In this document: positions 25,774 to 32,547 of the stretch, piece by piece | How the letters are laid out: every line of letters begins with the position of its first letter | How positions within the stretch are numbered: the first letter of the stretch is position 1 | Origin: M0108 sp044228795 | GTDB lineage: Bacteria; Pseudomonadota; Gammaproteobacteria; Chromatiales; Chromatiaceae | Assembly (NCBI GenBank): GCA_044228795.1 | Contig: JBGAUE010000037.1 | Span: 1 to 35,336, forward strand | Length of the DNA: 35,336 nt | Direction: 5' to 3' | Program-made: the position numbers and the translations under genes | The notes under the pieces: generated by a model | Databases searched by the model: none | The model's input: the letters and a program-made list of their open reading frames with translations, nothing else | Told to the model about the DNA's origin: nothing

Positions 25774-26091
25774 GGTGTCTTCTCGCTGACAAATTCCCAG
25801 ACTTGGCAGCCAGCAGTTAGGCTTTGGGCCCTAGATGGGGCGGCTGACATTTAACCCCGCCAATCCTGCTCATTCTAAACGGGTAATGAGGAAAGCAGAA
25901 ATATCCAGACCGGGCCGGCGGTTCAAGCGATTGGGTTCTGGCGGGTCCCTAGTGGGCGGTGGGTGATTGCGAAGCCGATAGGGTCTGGGTGATCCGCCTC
26001 GGCTCATCAACCCGACCTTGACGCCCGTCAAGACCCGCTGGCGACGAAAGATTATAATTCCCCGAGAATTTTCCCCCTCGGGCTCTCTACC
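25774..26091. other. 318-bp divergent intergenic region, nudix gene and ubiU
   Basis: No gene. The ubiU-proximal half holds the FNR-like inverted repeat and a consensus -10 box described separately. The nudix-proximal half shows nothing I can name. Confidence 0.5.
26017..26058 (+). promoter_or_regulatory. ubiUVT promoter with FNR/Anr-like box
   Basis: CTTGACGCCCGTCAAG at 26017-26032 is a perfect 6+4+6 inverted repeat. Its core TTGAC-N4-GTCAA differs from the FNR consensus TTGAT-N4-ATCAA at one symmetric position per half. A consensus -10 TATAAT follows at 26053-26058. A start about 7 bases after it (near 26065) puts the dyad centre at about -41, the class II activator position, and the box replaces the -35. 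E. coli ubiUV expression is known to be activated by FNR, which fits. Confidence 0.7.
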
Positions 26092-27105
26092 ATGGCTGCA
26101 TCTCCTCGGATCGAACTCGTCTGCCCCGCCGGTAGCCTGCCGGCCCTGAAAACCGCCATCGACAACGGCGCTGATACGGTGTACCTGGGTTTCAAGGACG
26201 CCACCAATGCGCGCAACTTCACCGGGCTGAATTTTGACCCGCCGCGCCTGCGGGAAGGTATCGCCTTCGCCCACGCCCGCGGTCGCAAGGTGCTGCTGGC
26301 CCTCAATACCTATCCCCAGGCCGGCAACTGGCCGAGTTGGACGGCGGCGGTAGATCGCGCTGCCGAGTTTGGCGTCGATGCCGTGATCCTGGCCGATCCC
26401 GGGCTCATGGACTATGCGGCCAAAACGCACCCAGGGTTGCGGTTGCATCTCTCGGTCCAGGGTTCGGCGACCAGCTACGAGGCGATCAACTATTACCACG
26501 AGCGCTTCGGTATCCAGCGTGCCGTCCTGCCGCGCGTCCTGTCCCTGGCGCAGGTGGAGACTGTCATCGCCCACACCCCGGTGGAGATCGAGGTCTTCGG
26601 CTTCGGCGGCCTGTGCGTCATGGTGGAAGGGCGCTGCGCCCTGTCGGCCTATGCCACCGGCGAATCGCCCAACTGCAATGGCGCCTGCTCTCCGGGCCGT
26701 TGGGTGCGCTGGGAGGAGACGCCCCAGGGGATGGAGACCCGCCTCAATGGCATCCTGATCGACCGCTTCGCCGAGGGGGAGCGTACCGGCTACCCGACCC
26801 TCTGTAAGGGCCGTTTCGAGGTCGAGGGCGAGACCTATTACGCCATCGAGGAGCCCACCAGCCTCAACACCCTGGAATTGCTGCCCGAATTGGCGCGCGT
26901 GGGTATTCGTGCCATCAAGATCGAGGGCCGCCAACGCAGCCCGGCCTATGTCGCCCAGGTCACCCGGGTGTGGCGGGCGGCCATCGACGCCGTCAGGGCC
27001 GCCCCGGAACGCTTCCAGGTGGCCCCGGCCTGGATGGCCGAACTCAACAAGGTCTCCGAGGGCCAAAGTCACACCCTCGGTGCTTATCACCGGCCATGGA
27101 AATAA
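26092..27105 (+). CDS. ubiU: O2-independent ubiquinone hydroxylation protein UbiU (U32 family)
   Basis: Partner of UbiV in the oxygen-independent hydroxylation steps of ubiquinone synthesis. The 337-residue protein belongs to the peptidase U32 fold. The four cysteines that hold a [4Fe-4S] cluster in E. coli UbiU (169, 176, 193, 232) correspond to Cys175, Cys182, Cys199 and Cys238 here, with the same spacing (GGLCVMVEGRC, GAC, TLCKGRF). The N-terminus ELVCPAGSLPALKTAIDNGAD is typical. ATG 26092 is well placed; its ribosome-binding site is weak. It is first in the ubiU-ubiV-ubiT operon, 26 bp before ubiV, and probably under the FNR-like box upstream. Confidence 0.93.
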   Translation: MAASPRIELVCPAGSLPALKTAIDNGADTVYLGFKDATNARNFTGLNFDPPRLREGIAFAHARGRKVLLALNTYPQAGNWPSWTAAVDRAAEFGVDAVILADPGLMDYAAKTHPGLRLHLSVQGSATSYEAINYYHERFGIQRAVLPRVLSLAQVETVIAHTPVEIEVFGFGGLCVMVEGRCALSAYATGESPNCNGACSPGRWVRWEETPQGMETRLNGILIDRFAEGERTGYPTLCKGRFEVEGETYYAIEEPTSLNTLELLPELARVGIRAIKIEGRQRSPAYVAQVTRVWRAAIDAVRAAPERFQVAPAWMAELNKVSEGQSHTLGAYHRPWK

Positions 27106-27131
27106 CCCCACCTCCCGGGGAGACCCGCCCG

Positions 27132-28028
27132 ATGCAACTGGCCCTCGGCCCCCTGCTCTATTACTGGCCGCGCCAGGAGACCCTGGATTTCTATGCCGGG
27201 ATCGCCGCCAGCCCGGTAGAGGTCGTCTATCTGGGCGAGACCGTCTGCTCGCGTCGCCACGAACTGCGTCTGGAGGACTGGCTGAGTTTGGGCCGGGATC
27301 TCGCGGCCGCCGGCAAGGAGGTGGTCCTGGCCACTCAAAGCCTGATCGAGTCCGAATCCGATCTCAAGACCTTGCGCCAGATCGTCGATCAGCAGGAATT
27401 TCGGGTCGAGGCCAACGATATGGGCGCCGTGCGCCTGCTGGCGGAGGCGGGGGTGACGAACTGGATCGCCGGGCCGACGCTCAACGTCTTTAATCCCCGT
27501 ACCCTGGAACTGCTGATGGCGGCCGGTGCCGGGCGCTGGGTCCTGGCCCCCGAGGTGTCGGGGGTGGCCTTGGCCGAGATCCGCGCCGGCCTGACCACTC
27601 CCATCGACACGGAGGTCTTCGCCTATGGTCGTTTGCCCCTGGCGCATTCAGCGCGCTGCTTCACGGCCCGCCATTTCAATCTGCAAAAGGACGCCTGCGA
27701 ATTCCGCTGCCTCGCCATCATGGATGGGCTGCCGTTGCACACGCGTGAGGGCGAGCCCTTCCTGACCCTCAATGGCGTCCAGACTCAATCGGCCCGGGTC
27801 CACAATCTGTTGGCCGATCTGCCTGGCCTGGTCAACCGCGCCGAACTGCTGCGCATCAGTCCCCAAGGTGCCCATACCCTGGAGATTATCAACCTCTTCC
27901 GCTCCGCCCTGGAGGGAAGGCTGACTCCGGCCGCCGCCCTCGACACCAGCCGCGACTATATGCCGGAGGCCCCCTGTAACGGTTTCTGGCATGGCCGGCC
28001 CGGGGTTGAGCAATACGTCGCCGCCTAG
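27132..28028 (+). CDS. ubiV: O2-independent ubiquinone hydroxylation protein UbiV (U32 family)
   Basis: Second half of the UbiU-UbiV heterodimer. ATG 27132 (298 residues) is chosen because MQLALGPLLYYWPRQ matches the family start (E. coli MKYSLGPVLWYWPK) and GGGGA lies 10 bases upstream. An ATG at 27096 inside the end of ubiU, and the longer open frame before it, are unlikely. The [4Fe-4S] ligands are Cys39 (GETVCSRR), Cys176 (SARCFTAR), Cys189 and Cys193 (DACEFRC), at nearly the positions of E. coli UbiV (39, 180, 193, 197). It lies between ubiU and ubiT on the same strand, consistent with one operon. Confidence 0.93.
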   Translation: MQLALGPLLYYWPRQETLDFYAGIAASPVEVVYLGETVCSRRHELRLEDWLSLGRDLAAAGKEVVLATQSLIESESDLKTLRQIVDQQEFRVEANDMGAVRLLAEAGVTNWIAGPTLNVFNPRTLELLMAAGAGRWVLAPEVSGVALAEIRAGLTTPIDTEVFAYGRLPLAHSARCFTARHFNLQKDACEFRCLAIMDGLPLHTREGEPFLTLNGVQTQSARVHNLLADLPGLVNRAELLRISPQGAHTLEIINLFRSALEGRLTPAAALDTSRDYMPEAPCNGFWHGRPGVEQYVAA

Positions 28029-28110
28029 CCCCCAGCCCACCACCCTTCCAACCCCGTTCAGTCCCGTCTGGTCCAACGGGTGACCTTGCTTATTGCTCTG
28101 GAGTTCGAAC

Positions 28111-28692
28111 ATGACCTTCCCTCCCCGTTTGCCTCGCCCGCCCCGCCTCATCGCCGCCCCTCTCGACCGGCTCCGGCAGCGCATCGACGCGCGGCTGGAA
28201 AACCCGCGCATCCCCGACTTCAACCTGCCCCCGGCCCTGGCCAGGTTCCTGGCATTGCTGCCCGCGCAACCGCCATCCCTGGCGCTGACCCTGGCTCTGA
28301 ACCTGGCGCTCGATCGTATCCTTCCTCGTGACGTCCTCGAACCCCTGACCGGGCGCTGGCTGCGCATGATGGTCACCGATGCCGGTCTGACCCTTGACTT
28401 CCACTTGGGTGAGAAGGGTTTCCGCTCTGGTCCTCCCCCGGGTCAGCCCCTGGGTGGCAAGCCCAATCTCACGCTTTCTGCCCGCACCCGCGACTATCTG
28501 GCCCTGGCCCTGCGCGAGGAGGATGCCGACACCCTCTTTTTCAGCCGCCGCCTGCGCATGGAAGGTGAAACCGACCTGGGTCTCCTGGTTAAAAATACCC
28601 TGGATGCCGTCGATTGGGATGCCTTCAAGGAACGGCTGGAGCGATTCTTGCCGCCGCGTGATCCGAAGGCGGCGGAGTTTTACGCCCTCTAA
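28111..28692 (+). CDS. ubiT: Ubiquinone anaerobic biosynthesis accessory factor UbiT (SCP2 domain)
   Basis: Lipid-binding protein with an SCP2 domain that takes the place of UbiJ in anaerobic ubiquinone synthesis, probably holding prenylated intermediates. ATG 28111 gives 193 residues; GGAG lies 7 bases upstream. An upstream in-frame TTG at 28093 is less likely. The N-terminal 45 residues are basic and Pro-rich. The SCP2 part (about 65-165) has GRWLRMMVTDAGLTLDF and ends with LFFSRRLRMEGETDLG and LLVKNTLDAVDW, strongly conserved in UbiT. It closes the ubiUVT operon (82 bp after ubiV) and converges on the Mla-type operon 32 bp downstream. Confidence 0.88.
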   Translation: MTFPPRLPRPPRLIAAPLDRLRQRIDARLENPRIPDFNLPPALARFLALLPAQPPSLALTLALNLALDRILPRDVLEPLTGRWLRMMVTDAGLTLDFHLGEKGFRSGPPPGQPLGGKPNLTLSARTRDYLALALREEDADTLFFSRRLRMEGETDLGLLVKNTLDAVDWDAFKERLERFLPPRDPKAAEFYAL

Positions 28693-28724
28693 TTCAAGGG
28701 GTTGTCCTGTCGCCCAAAAACCGA

Positions 28725-29324
28725 CTAGATGGATCGGGATAGTTGGGGCGCGAGTTCCTCCAGGATGTCACCCAGGGCCTTGCCATAGCCCCTGACAAGG
28801 GCCTCCGGCGACGCCTCCGGGAGCTGGATGCGCCGGCTGATCGTTCGCTCAGGTGCTGCCGCCGGTGTCACCCCCTTGAGATCGACTAGGGTGAACTGGA
28901 TCGTCATGACCGCCGCCGGCGTCTGACCCGGCCGGAAGTCGCCATAGAGTTCGGTGACGGTAGCCTCCAGCACATGGCTGGCTGGCGTGCGCGTCCCGGG
29001 TTGAGCGACGGAGCGGAAGGGACCGGATCGATTGAGCCAGTCCGCCATGCGCGCTCCGAGGAGGTCGCCCGGCTCGGCGATAAAGGCCTGGTAGAAGTCG
29101 GACGAGTAACGCACGTCGTCCACCCGCAGGACCAGGGACCTGCCCGCAAAGGCGGGGGCGACCCGCACCTTGCCCATCCGCAGCGTTTCTGGGCCACGTT
29201 TTTGGATGGAAACTGGGGGTGGCGGCTCGATGACGTAGGTCGCGGCCTGAGGGATCGGCTTGCCGATGGCACAGGCCGTCAGGGTCAGCGCCACCCAAAT
29301 CGTCATGGTGATACGAGCAATCAT
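28725..29324 (-). CDS. ABC-transport auxiliary lipoprotein (PqiC/ABC_trans_aux family)
   Basis: Lipoprotein of 199 residues, last gene of a Mla-type operon. The N-terminal signal ends in the lipobox LTAC with Cys18, so the mature protein should be anchored in a membrane facing the periplasm, probably the outer membrane as for PqiC. The rest fits the ABC_trans_aux family: TYVIEPP near 30-36, the LVLRVDDVRYSSDFYQAFI stretch near 65-83, and a C-terminal helix pair. ATG 29324 begins two bases after the stop of the MCE gene, with GGAGG in its 3' end as ribosome-binding site. It likely couples the MCE protein to the outer membrane. Confidence 0.82.
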   Translation of the reverse strand: MIARITMTIWVALTLTACAIGKPIPQAATYVIEPPPPVSIQKRGPETLRMGKVRVAPAFAGRSLVLRVDDVRYSSDFYQAFIAEPGDLLGARMADWLNRSGPFRSVAQPGTRTPASHVLEATVTELYGDFRPGQTPAAVMTIQFTLVDLKGVTPAAAPERTISRRIQLPEASPEALVRGYGKALGDILEELAPQLSRSI

Positions 29325-29326
29325 GG

Positions 29327-30379
29327 TTATTTCCTCCAGGGAAGCTCGTTCTTCTCCGGCGGACCGCCGATGAAGATGCCGGCCGGATACTGCTTGGCGG
29401 TCTCCGACAGGGTTTGCAGGTTGTCGGCAGTCGCGCGCAGATCCTGGACGATGACACGCACGTCATACTGGTTATCGCCAACCAGGGCATCGATACGCTG
29501 TATGGTCTGGTCCAGATTCTTGACGATGCGGTCGAGACTGGCGCTCGCGGCCAGCACCCGCAACCGGGCCGTGAGGGCGGAGGCATTGTCCAGGGTCTGT
29601 TTCAGCCCTGGATCGGCCAGCAGGTCGTCCAGGTGCTTGGACGCGCTGGCGACGTGATCGATGGCCGCGTCGATGGGGGCACCGGCGATAACCTTATCGA
29701 CGTGCTCCACGGTTGCACGCACGTCGGTGAGCAATCCCAGTGCCTCTTGGGACAGCCCCGCTACATCCAACCCGTCCGCCTTACGATTCAGGGTCTCGAT
29801 CAGGGTATTGAGGTTCTTGCCGATGATATCGATGTGGGTAGCGTTGAGGCTCGCCAGGAACTGTTGCGCATTGCCGATAATCTCGCCCGTCAGGCTGGGT
29901 GCCGAGGGGATGTAGGCATAAGCGGGCTTCCAGTCGAAGGGGAGTTCCGGTGTGAGCGTGGGTCCTAAGTAATCCAATGAGACGTATAGCTGGCCGGTGA
30001 TTCCCGCGATTTGGGTCTGGGCCCGTAGCCCCCGGGCGACATAATCAGGGATTTCCCGCTTAAGCTGCTCGATCTGAACCCAGTTGGACGAGATCTGCAT
30101 ACGCACGACGATATAGGCCTTGCGGTCGCCTACGGGCACAGCGTTCTCGTAGGTAGCTGAAGTGCTGGTTATCTCAGAGACGGTCCCCATGGGTATCCCG
30201 CGGTATTTGACTGGGGACCCGATATCGAGACCCGCCACGGACTCGTTGAAGTAGGTCTCGATGGTCAAGGTCGGCTGGAACAAGGAGCGTCCGCCGAGGA
30301 TGAACAACACGGCAAGCAGGAGGGCGACGGTCAGGATGACAAAGAGTCCTAGACGGAAATAGTGATGCTCTTGCGTCAT
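29327..30379 (-). CDS. MlaD-family (MCE domain) lipid transport protein
   Basis: Periplasmic substrate-binding component of a Mla-type phospholipid transporter. ATG 30379 (350 residues, GGAG 8 bases upstream) is chosen over the longer frame to 30475, which overlaps the ATPase gene. One N-terminal membrane helix (about 9-30, LGLFVILTVALLLAVLFILGG) is followed by the MCE domain (about 38-115, with ETYFNESVAGLDIGSPVKYRGIPMG as its start) and a long helical C-terminal region (about 185-330) that may form a coiled-coil barrel or tunnel, as in longer MCE proteins. E. coli MlaD is only 183 residues, so this is the long PqiB/LetB-like or actinobacterial-like form with a single MCE domain. Confidence 0.87.
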   Translation of the reverse strand: MTQEHHYFRLGLFVILTVALLLAVLFILGGRSLFQPTLTIETYFNESVAGLDIGSPVKYRGIPMGTVSEITSTSATYENAVPVGDRKAYIVVRMQISSNWVQIEQLKREIPDYVARGLRAQTQIAGITGQLYVSLDYLGPTLTPELPFDWKPAYAYIPSAPSLTGEIIGNAQQFLASLNATHIDIIGKNLNTLIETLNRKADGLDVAGLSQEALGLLTDVRATVEHVDKVIAGAPIDAAIDHVASASKHLDDLLADPGLKQTLDNASALTARLRVLAASASLDRIVKNLDQTIQRIDALVGDNQYDVRVIVQDLRATADNLQTLSETAKQYPAGIFIGGPPEKNELPWRK

Positions 30380-30395
30380 GGCCGGTGCTCCGAGG

Positions 30396-31229
30396 TCAGT
30401 GACCGGGCCGCTGCGGGGGCGCGTCCGGGGTGCGGTTGAAGAACTGCCGGACACGCGGATCATCGCTATGGTCACGCAGGTCCTTGGGGTTGCCCTCGGC
30501 GATGATGCTTCGGCTCACCGGATCGAGCATCACGCCCCGGTCGGCGATATTGAAGATACTCTGCAGCTCGTGGGTGACCACCACGAAGGTGAAACCGAGG
30601 TTGTCCCGCAGCCCGAGAATGGTCCGGTCGAGATTGGCAGCGGTGATGGGATCCAGGCCAGCGGAGGGCTCATCCAGCATCAGGATGTCAGACCCCAGGG
30701 CCATGGCGCGCGCGATCCCGGCACGCTTGAGCATGCCGCCCGACAGCTCTCCGGGCATTAGCGACTCCGCATGGCCCATCTCCACCTGGCGCAAAAGGAG
30801 GCGCGCGGTCAGGTTCTTGGCGTCGAGGCTCAGGTCGGTAAATTCGTCCAGCGGGAACCTGACGTTTTCCAAAACGTTGAGGGAGCCGAAGAGGGCGCCG
30901 CTCTGATACATGATCCCGAGCTTGCGCTGTAGCGCGGACTTCTGCGCCGGTGTTGCGTTGACGATGCTCTCCCCGTCGATCTGGATGTCACCTCCCATGG
31001 GGTCATAGAGCCCGATGATGTTCTTCATCAGGCTCGACTTGCCGCAGCCCGAGCCCCCGAGGATCACCAGAATCTCGCCTCGATGCACCTCGAAGGAGGC
31101 GCCGTCCAGCAGCACCTTGGTGCCGTAACCCATGCGCAAGTTGCGCACACTGATGGCCGGACCTGGGGTGCCCTCCGGCCGCGGTGGTGCCATGGCCGGG
31201 GTAGCGGTGGTCCGCGCCACTAGAGTCAT
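30396..31229 (-). CDS. Mla-type ABC transporter ATPase (MlaF-like)
   Basis: ATP-binding subunit of the lipid transporter on the cytoplasmic face, 277 residues. Walker A GGSGCGKS (58-65), Q-loop YQSGALF near 108-114, signature LSGGM (162-166), Walker B ILMLDEP (182-188) and switch VTHEL are all present. The MYQSGALF and LSGGMLKRAG wording is characteristic of MlaF. The first 25 residues are a Pro/Ala-rich extension. ATG 31229 starts three bases after the permease stop and the gene ends 16 bases before the MCE gene, so the four genes form a tight operon. Confidence 0.9.
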   Translation of the reverse strand: MTLVARTTATPAMAPPRPEGTPGPAISVRNLRMGYGTKVLLDGASFEVHRGEILVILGGSGCGKSSLMKNIIGLYDPMGGDIQIDGESIVNATPAQKSALQRKLGIMYQSGALFGSLNVLENVRFPLDEFTDLSLDAKNLTARLLLRQVEMGHAESLMPGELSGGMLKRAGIARAMALGSDILMLDEPSAGLDPITAANLDRTILGLRDNLGFTFVVVTHELQSIFNIADRGVMLDPVSRSIIAEGNPKDLRDHSDDPRVRQFFNRTPDAPPQRPGH

Positions 31230-31232
31230 CGG

Positions 31233-32336
31233 CTATCCGCCCACCAGTACGGTGAAAATCCCGTCCAGGACCACGATCCAGACAATGCTGGTTACCACGG
31301 CGCTGGTGGCTGCGAGACCGACGGAGGTGGCACCGGCCCCGGTCTTGAGTCCGCGCTCGCAGCCGATGGCGGCGATCGTCAGCCCGAAGATGGCAGCCTT
31401 GAAGATCCCGAACAGAAAATCCCCGGCGCCCACGGCGCCAAGCAGATGGGTGTAGAACTGGGTGAAGCTGATCCCAAACCCGGTCAGGACCAGGGCCCCG
31501 CCGAAGAGTCCCACCAGATCCGCGATCACGGTCAGCAGCGGCATCACCAGGATCGAGGCGAGCAGCCGGGGCAGCACCAGGAAGTGCACCGGCTCGAGAC
31601 CGAAGGTCAGGATTGCATTGACCTCCTCGTTCACCTTCTGCGTACCGATCTGGGCAGCGAAGGCCGCTCCGGTCCGGCCGGCAAAGACAATGGCGGTCAT
31701 GAGCGCCCCCAGTTCGCGCAGCATGGCCACTCCGACCCCATCGACTACGAAGATGACGGCCCCGAACTGCCGGGCCACCAGCCCGATCTCAAAGGCGATG
31801 ATGACCCCCATCAGGAAGCCGATCAGCATAACGATGGGCACCGCGTTGGCACCGGCCTCCGTGGCTACGCCGAGGGTCTCTCCCCAGCGCACCGCGCCCC
31901 GACCGATCATGGCCCGTCCCAGGGCGCACCCACAGTCCCAAAGGAAGTCTGCCATCCCCTTGAGGTAGGCAATCTGGTGGGATGTGGCTTCGCCGATATG
32001 CTCGATGATCCCGACCTGCGGCCTGAGCGCCGCCGCACTCCGGAGGATCTCGGGGTCGTAATCCGGGATCAGGGTGGCCAAGTTTGGCGCCAGACCGCGA
32101 ATTTCAACCCCTGCCCCAGGCGGCCGCTCCCGACGCGTGAGGTCGAAGAGCATAGCGATACCCGCATCGTCGATGTACTCTAGCCGGGAGGCATCGACGA
32201 CGACCGGACGGTCCGGGCACCTGTCGATCGCCTCCGAGGCCGACTGCCATAGGGGTCCGGCTGTGTAAGCGGTAATGCGTCCCTCGAGCACGAACGCCAC
32301 CTGATGATCGTTTGTCGTCGCGTCCGTCGTGGCCAT
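31233..32336 (-). CDS. MlaE-like permease with N-terminal STAS domain
   Basis: Membrane subunit of the lipid transporter, 367 residues from ATG 32336 (no clear ribosome-binding site; an in-frame ATG at 32426 would add 30 unconserved residues). The N-terminal STAS domain (about 10-100, core VVVDASRLEYIDDAGIAML) is the fold of MlaB, here fused to the permease. The MlaE domain (about 125-367) has about five hydrophobic helices and the family motif ELGALMTAIVFAGRTGAAFAAQ near 205-225, then EEVNAILTFGLEP. A separate mlaB and mlaC are absent, which the fusion and the auxiliary lipoprotein may explain. Confidence 0.88.
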   Translation of the reverse strand: MATTDATTNDHQVAFVLEGRITAYTAGPLWQSASEAIDRCPDRPVVVDASRLEYIDDAGIAMLFDLTRRERPPGAGVEIRGLAPNLATLIPDYDPEILRSAAALRPQVGIIEHIGEATSHQIAYLKGMADFLWDCGCALGRAMIGRGAVRWGETLGVATEAGANAVPIVMLIGFLMGVIIAFEIGLVARQFGAVIFVVDGVGVAMLRELGALMTAIVFAGRTGAAFAAQIGTQKVNEEVNAILTFGLEPVHFLVLPRLLASILVMPLLTVIADLVGLFGGALVLTGFGISFTQFYTHLLGAVGAGDFLFGIFKAAIFGLTIAAIGCERGLKTGAGATSVGLAATSAVVTSIVWIVVLDGIFTVLVGG

Positions 32337-32462
32337 GAGGGTTGGTGGGTACCTGCGGCTGTGAGGCCAGTATTGCTGTGGGTCGTCGGGATACCTTTGG
32401 GATTGGGTACCCATCACTTGACCCAAAATGGCGCGTCCAGGTCAGGATTTTCCTGTTACCCG

Positions 32463-32496
32463 CACCGATCGGTGAGGCTAATGAGACACAGCCTCA
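32463..32496. promoter_or_regulatory. Overlapping inverted repeats between divergent mlaE-like and FUSC genes
   Basis: CACCGATCGGTG at 32463-32474 is a perfect 12-bp palindrome. It overlaps a second dyad, TGAGGCT-N10-AGCCTCA at 32473-32496, with perfect 7-base arms. They lie 52-85 bases upstream of the FUSC start and 127-160 bases upstream of the permease start, where a regulator of either operon could bind. No regulator gene is next to them in the window. Confidence 0.4.
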
Positions 32497-32547
32497 AGGG
32501 GCCACGCTGATGCATCTTACGCCCGGAGACTGTTAAGATACAGACCC

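Noticed and set aside
26061..26082. Hairpin CCCGAG-N10-CTCGGG just upstream of ubiU as a leader RNA structure
   Set aside because: The inferred transcription start falls inside the first arm, so the full stem would not be transcribed.
25870..27111. Minus-strand open frame of 413 codons across ubiU and its upstream region
   Set aside because: Antisense of ubiU, whose cluster cysteines and family match are clear. It would also cross the ubiU promoter.
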